Assembly (NCBI GenBank): GCA_963693315.1
Contig: OY856187.1
Location: 383,633,711 to 383,697,710 of the forward strand
Length of the DNA stretch: 64,000 bases
Reading direction: 5' to 3'
Source: Diogma glabrata
Lineage: Eukaryota > Arthropoda > Insecta > Diptera > Cylindrotomidae
Positions 1-11,879 of the stretch are shown one piece after another (position 1 is the stretch's first letter; each line of letters begins with the position of its first letter). The position numbers and the translations under genes were made by a program. The notes under the pieces are model-generated. The model saw nothing but the letters and a program-made list of their open reading frames with translations, ran no database searches and had not been told where the DNA came from.

Positions 1-85
1 GGCTTTGGATAAATCAACCAGCACTGGACCAAGATCGGCAACCGGAAAACTAAGCCATCAAATTGAAACTTGTGAAACTACTCCG

Positions 86-158
86 GTAAGTAATTGCTAA
101 CACTCATTTATTATAATTGTCAACCGTTTTTAATTATTTAATCATTATATATTTTCAG
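86..158 (+). other. Intron of the 1-1048 pseudogene
   Basis: GT at 86-87 in the context CCG|GTAAGT, and AG at 157-158 after a T-rich tract (ATTTTCAG). Removing these 73 bases joins two open frames in phase 0, which is why I call it an intron. Confidence 0.65.
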
Positions 159-847
159 GTGGTGGACGGCTTTGTGAAAATTGCGTTGGAAAATATGCCT
201 CCTGTTGCAGAAAATCACGAATTTTCCACCGATTCGAAGTACTTATACGACATAGCCCATGCATTTTCTAGTGGCGTGGTTTCGGTGGATCTGGCTAACA
301 TCAAACCAATGAAAATTGTACATTCTCGCTGGCTCACCAAGGCCGCTAGATTATTACGATTAAATGTGACAACGTAAAATCCATCTAAAAACTTAAGAAT
401 TCTGGTTGAATTTATAATTAAATGTTATGTGCCAATGTACTTCAATATCAAGTATTACAGCTCTGTCGTGTACGGTAGTACATTATTTTTCAAGTTCATT
501 AGTTGGTCACGATTTCTAGAAACTCCTTTACGCAGTATTGTCAATCATGTAATTAATGGTAATTCATATTATGCGCATTCGGAAAATATCTTGTTGTCAA
601 TGTTGTTTGATGATAGGAAAGAAAAGCGCGACTGTGCTATCAAAAAAATTCCACGTATCGAACCGATGTTGAAGACCCAACAGAACTTAGAGTTTATAAA
701 AAATCAGATATAAACTTTTATTGCACAGATTACACGGAAATGATCAATTTGAATGATATAAATAACGTATTTAAACCACCATTCACGCGAAGCATTCCGT
801 ACGATACATTGAAAGAATATTGAAATCAAAATGATCCACCGTTTAAT

Positions 848-917
848 GATCCGAAAATTGTATCACACATACAAGGTACGGAGATCCGAAAATTGTATCA
901 CACATACAAGGTACGGA
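848..917 (+). repeat. Exact 35-bp tandem duplication inside the pseudogene
   Basis: Positions 848-882 are repeated without change at 883-917. Since 35 is not a multiple of three, the duplication shifts the reading frame of the host pseudogene. The coding-like text resumes in the shifted frame just after the second copy. Confidence 0.9.
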
Positions 918-1048
918 ACGACACGTTCAATTGCTAGCTAGCGTTTCCAAACGAGTTATACCGAAAAATGTAGAGGCTGTTATGGCGACGACATAAGAGA
1001 GCCGTGCGAAATTACCCAGATTTGATAGCAAAAAAGACTTCAAACAAT

Positions 1049-2312
<1,264 letters not shown>

Positions 2313-2660
2313 CCTACTAACTACTAGTCCAAATTACCCCGCTCCCCCAAAACCCACATACCCCCCAAACCCCACATAATCTAGAGATAAAAAGAAAAGA
2401 TTTATCTGTGTGTGTGTCGTCCCTAGTTAATTTTGTTGTGATAAAACTAATTAAATGCTGTACAAAAAATTTATATAAAATTAAGTTATGAATGTTCCTT
2501 TGCCATCCTATGAGAATAAATAAATAAATTATATAAATGTTTATAACGCATTTATAAATTATATAAATGCGTTATAAACCATGATAAACAAAAATTGATT
2601 CTCTTTTATTGGAATAAATTGGTGATTTGGAGGTGCGGATCGAAGGAATCTGTGATTTTG

Positions 2661-2819
2661 TTATTTCTGCGTGGTGTAATCCAAATGCTCATCTGGCTTC
2701 GACTGCTGTGTGAATAATCCTTCTACAGTTACGGGATTGTCAAACTGCACTTGGGGTACATTTATATTAATTATCCAACCACCACGGATAGACTTGCAAT
2801 TCTTTTTATGTATATAACA
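2661..2819 (-). other. Short exon-like open frame, unidentified
   Basis: An open frame of 52 codons on the minus strand without a start codon, ending in TAA at 2661-2663. The last 32 residues, from VPQVQFDNPVTVEG to DEHLDYTTQK, have mixed, non-repetitive composition unlike the A/T-rich surroundings. That suggests a C-terminal coding exon or a transposon fragment. An AG in the context AAGTGCAG lies just before TTTGACAATCCC and could be a weak acceptor. I do not recognise the protein. Confidence 0.3.
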
Positions 2820-2843
2820 TTAGTTATGCAGCATATCAAATTT

Positions 2844-2891
2844 ATGCTATTTTCACAACAATCACCTTAGTTATTGCGGCGCAACATTACT
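2844..2891 (+). repeat. Direct repeat copy 1 (partner at 4452-4499)
   Basis: About 48 bp, including CCTTAGTTATTGCGGCGCAA, occurs again about 1.6 kb downstream with only a few mismatches. The GCGGCG core stands out in AT-rich sequence. Confidence 0.85.
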
Positions 2892-3257
2892 ACCGTTTTT
2901 AACCTTTATGTCAACCGCAATATACCTGGGTATGTTTTGCGTTTTTAAAACGCTGTAGCTCGGAACTGGATAATCAAATCGACTTGAAATTTTATGATAT
3001 CCTAGCCAAAAGTGTTTTACGCAATAGTCTCAAGTTTGGTTTGGATTGGATCATCCGTTTAGAAGATTAAGCCCATTTACAAAGTTGCACCCTTACGTCA
3101 ACAGCATACATACCTGGGAATGTATAATAAAACGCATGCAAATATGATGATATAATTGAAAAGAATAGTTTATTTTGAGTTAATTTTTGTAATTATTTTA
3201 ATTATATGAAAATATATGAAAAAAATACTTATGGTATAATAGTAGATTCTTATATGA

Positions 3258-3357
3258 GCTTAGAATGAAGGCAATTCTTCACGAGGATGAAGTTTCCCGG
3301 AACGAGCGTAGCGGGTGGAGGAAATCATTCGAGTGAAGAATTGCCTTCATCCTAAGC
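3258..3357. repeat. Hairpin with a 25-bp stem
   Basis: Arms 3258-3282 and 3333-3357 are reverse complements with one mismatch, and the inner 18 bp (ATGAAGGCAATTCTTCAC) are perfect. The 50-base loop is unusually GC-rich for this region. The form resembles a miniature foldback element or a transposon subterminal hairpin. Confidence 0.8.
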
Positions 3358-3631
3358 GAATACAAGATGCTATTTTATCCACGTCTTTAAAAATATTTGA
3401 AATAATATAAAGTTTTCCTTTAAAACGTTATATCGCCATATTGAAATTAATTTATCATAGAAAACAAGAAAAACAAAACGTTTATTGTTTATTTTAGATT
3501 TATATATGTATTGTTCTTTTTAAACTTGTTTATATTACTATACCAACAAATCAAGTTTTTAATTTGTTAGAGGATTTTTTTATAAATAAAGTGGAATGAA
3601 ATAAGTAAAAGAGAATTTTTTATATAAATGG

Positions 3632-3775
3632 GAATGAATACAATTACAATGAAAGATATACGCATGGAAAGTATATATTGTTTAGTAGTCGTGGATAAAA
3701 ATTATTATAAATTATAAAATATTGATGAATATATAGCACTCCAAGTATATGTCTTTCATTGTAATTTTATTCATT
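3632..3775. repeat. Imperfect inverted repeat, arms of about 35 bp
   Basis: Arms at 3632-3666 and 3741-3775 are imperfect reverse complements around the shared core ATTACAATGAAAGA, with a spacer of about 75 bases. No coding content. Confidence 0.7.
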
Positions 3776-4384
3776 CTTTCACTTGAAGAATGTGACCTAT
3801 ATTTCTGATGATATTTTGAAATAAAACTTGAAATTCGTCGAAACTCGTAAAACCAAATGATGAAAATTTCGACGAAAAAGTACTAATTTTGATTTTTTTT
3901 TGTCACGATTATTTTTTATACATTTCATTCTATAGCATAAGAAGAAGATTAGGACTTTTTCGTCATCTTTATTTTTTATGTTTTTTAAAAATTACGAAAA
4001 CTTACAAGTTCATTTTCAAAATATCATGAGAACTATACGTTTTCGGGAAAAATGACGTGGATGTTTTTTTGTAGAAAATTAAATTTCCTACAAAAATGGC
4101 TATGTGATTTTTTTGGCATCTGCATATTTTATGAGATATTTGAAAAAATCTACGAATTTTTCAAAAAATCAACATCGACGATTTTGCGGCACGTGTTCTT
4201 TTGATTTAAAAAAAAAATAATGCCGTTGTGGTTTTTTGACCACAAAGAATTTTTATAGGGGGCGTCTCGGAAAATTTAGTTTTTAACGACCAGTCTAGTG
4301 TATATATATATGTATATTTATATGTATACCCGGGTATGTTACTGTTGACTTGCGTAAAACAGTTCTGCTGTTGACATAACGGTT

Positions 4385-4545
4385 AACGCAACATTTATAT
4401 AACATTTTTGCTATTACTACCGTATTTCAACGCAACATTTATATAAGATTTTTGCTATTTTGACAACAATCGCCTTAGTTATTGCGGCGCAACATTACTT
4501 CAGTATTTCCACGCAATATTTATGTAATATTTATGCAGTTTTACC
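4385..4545 (+). repeat. Short 44-bp tandem units and direct repeat copy 2
   Basis: Units beginning AACGCAACATTTATATAA start at 4385 and 4429, with a more diverged one near 4510. Embedded at 4452-4499 is the second copy of the 2844-2891 repeat. Confidence 0.7.
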
Positions 4546-5226
4546 AATACTTACCTGCTGGGATTTTCGCCGCTGATGGAGGGCTAAGACCTTAAGACTT
4601 GGAGGCCTGGGGGATATAATCATGGGGTGAGTGAATTTTGTTTATTTTTATTTACTTTTTCTAACATGTGAATGAGCGTGAATGGGTGTTCATATGAATG
4701 AATTGGGGTGTGCCTGTCGATGCGCGTGTGCGAACTCAGGTAGGGAAGATATGCGAGACACCATAAAACAAGTACTGCACGAAGAGGTCAGTTTGATTTT
4801 TGATGAATTAACTTTATAGATATATTTGTTGATTAAAACTAAAATACCACTTGCACCAATGGCCATATTAAAGAATATATTGTCATTTATTATATCATAG
4901 AATATATTGTCATTTATTATATTATTATATTTATTATCTCATTTTGGGTAACGTTTCATTTGATTGGGAAGTTAATGGTGTTTCCATACCAACCAAAATC
5001 GAATATAACAGTGGTGCAAATTCTATCAAATGGTTTACTGGGGAATAAGTTTTTATTGCAAAATATTATATACAAATTGTCGATTGATACAAGTTAGTTA
5101 TATTAAATGAAATCAATAATTTAAATTAATAAATTATTGTTAAATTGAATCACCAAACAATCTTTTTACTAAAAATACCTTTTTATTTATTTAATTTTTT
5201 ACAATAAATAAAAATTTATTTGAAAC
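4546..5226. other. Gene-free stretch upstream of the nurim-like exon
   Basis: A GC-richer patch at 4555-4630 and a GT-rich patch at 4660-4745 are followed by AT-rich sequence. I see no convincing earlier exon of the nurim-like gene here. Confidence 0.4.
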
Positions 5227-5620
5227 ATGTCTTTAGTTATATTATTTATATTGCAACATACGTTAATGAAAGCCGAGTTTTTGAAAAATATATGGAAAAC
5301 AATTTATTTAGAAAATGTAGACCGTTGTTTTTATATGGCAACGAGTGGAGTTTTATTGTTTCTAATCGACAACTGGTGTCGCCCATCATCAATTACATCT
5401 TGGTTCATCAATACAGATAATAATAACATCATTTATTGGACCTTTATGATAGTTCATATTTTTGCATGGATTTTGATCCGCGGTGGTGGTATACCTATGG
5501 ATTTAGCCGAGCTTCTTGGATGGAAGCAAGTTGTTTTCGAGTTGAATAAGCTTAATACACTGAGGTCATATCAATCACCCGAACTGCGACGACTTTGTAG
5601 TGCCATACGACATGTTTGAT
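5227..5620 (+). CDS. Nurim-like inner nuclear membrane protein, single exon or fragment
   Basis: The 130-residue frame resembles the middle and later part of nurim, a multi-pass protein of the inner nuclear envelope related to isoprenylcysteine methyltransferases. Supporting blocks in order: LFILQHTLMKA, a hydrophobic stretch after VDRCFYMATSG, a second one around IIYWTFMIVHIFAWILI, then GGIPMDLAELLGWKQV and SPELRRL..AIRH. In the family, RH is followed by PSF and further membrane segments; here the frame stops at TGA after RHV. Coding could leave at a GT directly after CGACAT, or the copy may simply be broken; a GTAAGC lies a few bases past the stop. An AG at about 5236 (GTCTTTAG) could be the acceptor, so the upstream methionine may not be real. 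No other exon was found. The frame has no lesions, which favours a real exon, but I cannot exclude a gene fragment. Confidence 0.55.
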
Positions 5621-5768
5621 TGTAAGCGTGGGTGTGTGGGTGAACGGGAGCGTGTATGCAGTGTGAGTGTGTGGGCGTATGGGAATGATTGTGCGGGTTG
5701 GACGTGCTGGTCGCGGTTCTTTCGCAAAAGGGGTCGCCAGAGTCTCATTTTTTTCCATTCGTCTTTTA
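5618..5768 (+). repeat. Dispersed repeat, copy 1 (inverted partner at 17370-17525)
   Basis: A GTGTG-rich run (about 5624-5680) is followed by a GC-rich core (5708-5765) with GGTCGCGG and GTCGCCAGAGTCTC. The same order occurs in reverse complement at 17378-17515. The two are clearly related but diverged. Confidence 0.75.
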
Positions 5769-6220
5769 TCCATTTCTGTACATTCATGTATTTTGCGTAC
5801 ATTTCTGCATTTGTGTTGAAGCAGCAGGTATTAATCTATCAAATCCACGATGACTAAGCTTTAGTCGTTACGGCGTTGTTAATCTCTAGGTACAAAGCCT
5901 GCTATGCCGCTTCATTGATTCGCCAACGAAAGCTCTTCATTACAACCTTCGGGTCAAAAATAGGAACATCAGAATTCATTTTAGAGGTATGGTTCCTCGG
6001 GCAAAGTTTCTTATTTTGATCCCTAGAATCGATTTTCCTTGTCACTTGAGCAATTTTTAAATCGACCCGCCCTACTCCACAGCCTACAATAGTGAAGTGA
6101 TTATGATAAAACTTCTGAAAAAGGTTTCACTTAGTGTGAGAAGATAATTATCCTCTTCTAGAACACATTGATCTTAGTGGCAAGGGTCTAACTGCTGACT
6201 TCTCACACTTTGTTTTTAAA
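5769..6220. other. Stretch without a recognised gene
   Basis: Composition is more balanced than the neighbourhood at 5850-6100, with short broken open frames. I do not recognise any product. Confidence 0.35.
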
Positions 6221-6640
6221 GTTTGTTGGGAGCATACAAACTTCATTCATTAATCAATTTTAATGACACTTTTAACAAAGATGGAAACTTAAATGACAAA
6301 GAACTGATTAGTTTTTGGACAATATTGGGATAAGTGGTGGGGGGCGTCCCAAACACCTGTTTATTGTGTCACCATTTTTTTAATGTTTGTTGGGAGCATA
6401 AAACATTCGTTCGGGAATGAATTTTGATGAAACTTTGGAAAAAGATACAAATATGTATGGCAAGGAACTGATTAGTTTCTGAGCGAAAGGGGTGGGTCCT
6501 CCAAGCACTTGTTTTTTTGAAAGCTCAATAACATCTGTACTTGATAATCGAATTGGATGAAACTTGTTACATAAACATTTAGTACGGTTCACAACAGTTC
6601 TGCATCCCAACTTCCGGTTTGTCACTTCCGGATATTTTGT
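6221..6640 (+). repeat. Dispersed repeat family, tandem units of about 164 bp, copy 1
   Basis: Two diverged units start at 6221 and 6385 with GTTTGTTGGGAGCATA and share AACTGATTAGTTT; a truncated third start lies near 6670. The segment at about 6500-6640, including TTGAAAGCTCAATAACAT and CCAACTTCCGGTTTGTCAC, recurs in reverse complement at 62530-62750. It is non-coding and probably an unclassified repetitive element. Confidence 0.75.
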
Positions 6641-7479
6641 TTTACTTTTTCTCGTACAACATAATTTATGTTTGTTGGGATACTATTGCTTCCTTTAATA
6701 TTTTCATAATTAGAACTATGCGAAATCTATTACATTGGTTAGCCTTTAGTAACATTGGTTAGCCTTTAAAGTATTTGATGGATATTAGCTCACTGTATAT
6801 CCAGAACACTATTGTAACGAAGCTATTTTTCAATTTTCGTAATTGTTACAAGGCTATTATTCAATAGCGTAATTTGGACTCGCCCTGCTTTCCCACACGC
6901 ATTAAATTTACATTAACAACAACTTCTGTAGTTATTGTCGTTTTTTTTTTTTAAACTTAATTTCTTATTCGTAATCGTTTATGGCAATAATTTCTGTTTA
7001 AATTTGTCATAAAACAGTTGTGCAATTTCCCTTATTTGATATCCCTCTGTTTCCCAAAAGATGGAAAGAATCCATCAATAAGTTACTTCTCGTTTACTGT
7101 ATTGTCATGAACTTGTGAAGTTGTTTTGCTTCTTTTCTTTAAATACAATTTCGTAATCAATTTTTTTAAAATCTTTTCCAATTTTGATACAAGCTAGTTG
7201 TACAAATTCTTTAGTGGGTACAAAAATCTAACGAAGGAAAATATCCAAGAAACAAACTTATCGTTTTTATCTTTTTTTTATTGTTTACGAACGGCCGTTA
7301 ATAAAAGATATAAGTAGTTGCCGTTAGATGGCTTTTCGCTCTTAGTCGCATATTTCATGTTCATATTGGGTTGTGATTTTGACATGTATTAGTTTGAGAT
7401 TCTTGTTTTTGGATTATAATGTGGTAAAGCTCACCGGAGAACTTTCTTTCGTTCAGGGAAGGTCATACGAACAAAAGGA
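6641..7479. other. AT-rich stretch without a recognised gene
   Basis: Contains a near-exact local duplication of ACATTGGTTAGCCTTTA around 6735-6770 and homopolymer runs. No coding features recognised. Confidence 0.45.
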
Positions 7480-7797
7480 AGGTCATACGAACAATTTATG
7501 GTCCGTGTAGAGTTGCTGAGAATCAGTAGGGAATCCGAATGTATCATGAAATCCGACAGCTTCTTGGAGGCTGCGATGTAATCGGATTCATTAAGTTCAA
7601 CCAGATTAGATGGTTTGGTCATGTAGAAAGGATTCCATTTGATAGAATGATAAAACAAGCGTCCCAACAACCAGCTGGTGTTCGTCGAATAAAAACACCC
7701 AGACAACGCTGGCTTGATGACATCATCCAAGACGTTCGTGATGTAGAATGCCGAAACTGTAGTCAACTGGCCATGGAACGAAATGATTGGAATTGAT
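7480..7797 (+). pseudogene. C-terminal tail of an RTE-type LINE endonuclease-reverse transcriptase
   Basis: The open part, 7539-7796, ends a frame typical of the extreme C-terminus of RTE-like non-LTR retrotransposon proteins: a block RWFGHVERIP, then PRQRWLDDI, then C-R-N and a final DWN. Related text starts slightly upstream, near 7480 (IRTIYGP), before a nonsense codon. The RT domain itself is absent, which fits a severely 5'-truncated insertion. A local duplication of AAGGAAGGTCATACGAACAA sits at 7457-7494. Confidence 0.7.
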
Positions 7798-7989
7798 TGC
7801 ACAAACGGCAAAATGTAAACGCTAGAAAAAGAGAGAGAGAAAGTGAAAAACTCGACAGCCGATGTGTATAGTAAAGCAAAAAATGAACAGGATAAGACAA
7901 TCATAAATATTTTAACTTCAAAGACTAAAGTTGACCCCGTGAAAAGTATTGCCTTAATACGTCTGGGGCAGTGTGCACCTCTGGTTAAG

Positions 7990-8935
7990 TCAAAACTTAT
8001 TATCACGGTAAGGGAAACCAAAATCAAGGTCGATATATTTCAGCATTTTCATGGCTGTTAATCTAAATCTAAATTAACTAATGCTGGTGCACCCCAAGAC
8101 TCAATTTTATCCTCCTCTTTAATTTTAATTTATATCAACGAACTTTTAAAAATCACCAGTAACCCAATAAATATTTTTGCAAATGAAAGTGCACTGCACA
8201 AGTCGTTCGTTCCCATGTGTTCAAAGGGTGAAATTGACGAACAAATGAAGCCCACCCAGAGAGACGCTGCTTTTAATGTAAACAAGGATCTAGAAAAAGT
8301 CGTCGATTGGTAACAAAAATTTGGTAAATTTTAATTCCACTAAAACATAGATGTTGATTGCTATCAGATCAACAACCGTGTTTATTAACGATATTTTAAT
8401 TAGTATGTATGACGAGCAAATATTCGTTTATTGGGCGTTGCAATTTCTGACCAGTTACTCTGAAACGATCATATATTGAAAATGGCAAAGAACGCGTCAA
8501 GAAAACTTGGCCTCTTCAATAGATAGTAAAAAATATTTCACTCCGTTTCCGTCCTATATTCGTTCCAGCGTGGAGTTTTGTTGTCGAGTCTAGAGCTTCC
8601 TATCTTTTTCGTTTAAACTCTGTTCTGTGCATGCTAACCAAATGTTGATGATTGAAATTTCAAATTAAATCTTGATGCCTTACAACATCATCGCACTATT
8701 GCTAAGCTCATTGTATATTATAAATCAGTATTGCTCGAATGAAACCTGAACCATCATGCCTAAACAAGTTCTTTTCTCCGTTTTACTCGTCAATCGATTT
8801 GCGCAAACAGCCAAACGAGTGTCGAGGTCACTCACTGTCATTTCGACAAAATGCAAAGGGTCCTCTTTGTCCATACATCGTGCAAATGGAATGCTTTGTT
8901 CTATCAATAGTCTAGAGTTGTTTTGATCCACCAAT
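7990..8935 (+). pseudogene. Decayed LINE reverse transcriptase, Jockey/CR1-like
   Basis: From about 8075 the sequence translates to a block like TNAGAPQDSIL then LIYINELLKITSNP. This corresponds to the RT motif normally G-PQGS-L followed by the FADD box, which here reads FANE and has lost both catalytic aspartates. Later traces include NKDLEKVVDW near 8290, a thumb-like block near 8490, and a tail with HHRTIAKLIVYYKSV near 8685-8735. Stops and frame changes are frequent. It lies just downstream of the RTE tail, but the motifs differ, so I treat it as a separate insertion. Confidence 0.65.
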
Positions 8936-10199
8936 AGTTAAATAAAGCGTCCAACAATAACTCAAAACGCATGTTGTTGTGGAACTAAGATCTTAAAAGC
9001 AATCTATCTGATATTGTGACACATATTGTAGTTCATACTACACAGCACATTTTATCGATAAAATATTGTATCTATGAGCTGACAAATTAATTTGCCTATT
9101 AGTATTTGATACCAACCATACAATAACCATAATTATAATTATGCCAATTATTCTTCATTTATATAACCACAGTAGACCAATCGAACTTTATAACCATCAC
9201 CAAACAACAACCTTGTTTCGATAAAATTTTCCTTCAATAAACGTAAATTTTTACCATTTGCTCACCAATCAACTCAACATTTGCCTAATTTCATTTTATT
9301 TTCCTACAAATAAGCAAAAAAAAAACAACCATTACCGGATATCGAAAAAAAATATATATTGGAGGAGGTTTGGAAAATAATGGAAAATTATTGAAAATAA
9401 AAAAAAAATAAGAAATATTAAATGAAAATTTCCTCAACAATAGAAAATCTAAATTTTATGTGCAACAATTTATATAATAATGGTGTACTTTCGGACAGGT
9501 AAAGTATAACGTAGATAAATGATGTTGGTTGGAATTTTTAATGTATTTTTGATGAATGATTTTTAAAAGGAAAAAAAACGAAGGAACTTCCTTTTATTAT
9601 TATTGTTATTTATTTTTTCTCCACATTTTTGTATTACGGTTTTTTTTTTTGCACCTTAAATAATAATCGTAACAAGAAGAGAAATAAAAAAAGGAAGAAT
9701 ATTAATAACAAAAATAATCATAACATTTAACACCATTTAGAAATGATTTAGGAAAACACTGAGTGGAAAATGTTCATCTTAACGATTTTCTCATAATTTT
9801 GATGGAAGTTCTTTTTTTATTGTTGAAAATGTTATGTTAATTGTTGTTAAGAGCATCACAGAAATGACTGTGATGTTAACTGTTTACAATGAGTCAGTAA
9901 AAAAGTCGGAATAATTACATAAACTTCCAGAAACCAGCCTTTTTACTGGAATTTTTTATAACCTTTGTGTTTATCCAGTGCCAAAAGTATATGATAAAAA
10001 TATTTTTACTAAGTTCGCATTCTAAACTGAATTGCTGTATTCCTTCAATTAAGGATACGTTGTAGTAGTGGAATAATTGATCGAATAATTGATCTAAAAA
10101 TGCCAGCACGCTTTGTGGATTTTATGGAGTGTTCCCTCTTATTGACATCAACTTGCCGGGGTGAGAGAGCTTATTGGATTTAATAACCTTCAGATAATA
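8936..10199. other. AT-rich stretch without a recognised gene
   Basis: Strongly A/T-rich with many homopolymer runs and no recognisable coding, RNA or transposon sequence. Short open frames look accidental. Confidence 0.5.
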
Positions 10200-11879
10200 T
10201 TGGCTATTTAAATCATGCCAGTGAAATCTGAGCAGATAATTCAAACTTCGACGTCCCCGGAGGCATTGAGCGTAACTCTTGTTCTGACTGTAACCTCCCC
10301 TAAGAGGATAGATCCCAAATGTGAATTATAGATTCCGAATATATAAGATCCATTGGCTAATAATGATCTTCATCAGTTACTAACAGCGCGTCTTAGCCTT
10401 TATTGTAGCTTTGTGGTATTGGGACCTGGTCAAATAAGGCAGCTCTGCTTAACTCGACTATCTTGCCGACCAGTATTGTGGGCTCAAAAATGAAAAAAAT
10501 TAGGTAAAAATAACAACATCCCCAAACATAAAAAAAAGCCACATCCAGTTGAAAACTTTGTAGACGGTGAAATATTTGCATAATCAATATCTGACAAAAA
10601 CAAAATGTCAACTCCAGAAGTAAGTGAAAATTTTCGGATCGTATCACAAATACGGCTATTGGATATTTAAACAGGTTTGTGAAACGTCTTGGATAACCAC
10701 AAATATTTATTTATTTAACAGAAGCAGGCTTCTGAAGTCACTGTAGCAGGGTAAAAAAGGAAGAGGAAAATACCAGCGATTCAGTGAGGAGAAACAGAGA
10801 AAAGCTAAAACCTACTTTCTTGACTTCTTTCATGCAAACAGATATTACTGAGCAGGCTACTACCTCTAGAGCGCTCCTTACACCAACATATTTCTTGGCA
10901 CGGGGGTTGAGATGATCGAACCAACTACTCTAACGGTCACCTTGGTCTCGTGTCACAAAGCGAGCCTTTGCTTAGATCAAGGTTATAACAATGATTTCTG
11001 TGGTGGCAGTCGAAATCTTATACAAAACGATGGCAAGACAACTCACCATGAGGTCTTGCTGCACAAAAGCAGAAAGGCTTTGCATGAAAATGTCTCAACA
11101 ATTCCATTGAAGTCAACTACAATGACGGGTCCGAACTAGGCTGCTTCGAGCTATGTTAGTGCGGCGAAGGAGGGCTATTCCAAATTGTGAAATAAATCGA
11201 TAGAATAATCCGACAATATCAAAGCAATTTGATCCAACAAAGTATGTTCAAAGATATATGTTGAAAAAACATAAACTCTGCCTACATTTAAGAGGGTGTC
11301 GATTAAAGATTGAAAACTTTTTTTTAGATGTACAAACAATTTTTCTTTGAACTGGTTGGTGGAGAAAATGCCAGGCTTCATCCCATAGGAAATAACAAGA
11401 CTATCTGCTCAAGATCTAGATTAGAAGTCCTAGACAGTATAAGATGGTCTTGTTAGGCCTTTGTCAAACATCAAAATGACTTAGACACTTTCAATTGGGG
11501 GAGCTAAACATACTGGGGTGTGAGTAAGGTTGATGAAAGAAATTGGCTAAGGATAAAATCTCGGTCAACGGAAATCTCCTGTTAATCCTTTCGATGAAGA
11601 TGGTCCGAAAGCAATATGTAGTCGGAAGGCAAAACTTTGAGTTTCGATAAACTCATCTGTAATATAATATAATCTCATGGCCCTACATTCTAAAAAGTTG
11701 CATACAAAAATACCAATAATTCAGGAGCCCTACATCTTTAAAAACAGAATATCCAGTCTTTTAATCAAAGACATTCTGAATAAACAGCGTCTGACAAAAC
11801 TGGAACTCGTTTATGACCACATAAAAGTCTTGAATTACATCTTCTGGATGAGTTTTTCTCAGTTGATTTAACTGTAGGA
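10200..11879 (+). other. Unassigned stretch, possibly 5' part of the following LINE
   Basis: Base composition becomes more balanced here, as in the decayed LINE that follows. A block around 11100-11150 reads YNDGSELGCF and vaguely resembles the start of a LINE RNase H domain, which would imply a second, older element. I cannot assign it firmly. Confidence 0.25.

Larger units (their letters stand above)
1..1048 (+). pseudogene. Broken copy of an uncharacterised arthropod protein family, with one intron
   Basis: I do not know a name or function for this family; I recognise its conserved blocks from uncharacterised, often multicopy arthropod proteins. Exon 1 (2-85, continuing from outside the window) ends in frame at a GTAAGT donor. 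An intron of about 73 bp ends in TTTTCAG, and exon 2 continues in the same phase from 159. Conserved-looking blocks include YLYDIAHAFSSG, HSRWLTKAARLLRL, and a stretch around 540-620 with ENILLSMLFDD. Lesions: an in-frame TAA at 375-377 with homologous-looking sequence continuing beyond it, a frame change in an A-run near 699, a TGA near 822, a 35-bp tandem duplication at 848-917, and a TAA near 994. The last block, ending KLPRFDSKKDF, closes at a TAA near 1048. Because the intron is kept, this is not a processed pseudogene. It could also be the coding part of a repeated element. Confidence 0.6.
2892..4384. other. Gene-free stretch with hairpins
   Basis: No coding sequence recognised. It holds two inverted repeats (3258-3357 and 3632-3775) and recurrent short motifs such as ATACCTGGGTATG near 2930, with relatives near 3110 and, as CCCGGGTATG, near 4330. 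Together with the flanking direct repeats this suggests a degraded non-coding mobile element of about 1.6 kb, but I see no clear termini or target-site duplication. Confidence 0.4.

Noticed and set aside
7431..8027. Long minus-strand open frame of 198 codons opposite the LINE tails
   Set aside because: It is antisense to recognised LINE sequence on the plus strand and matches no family.
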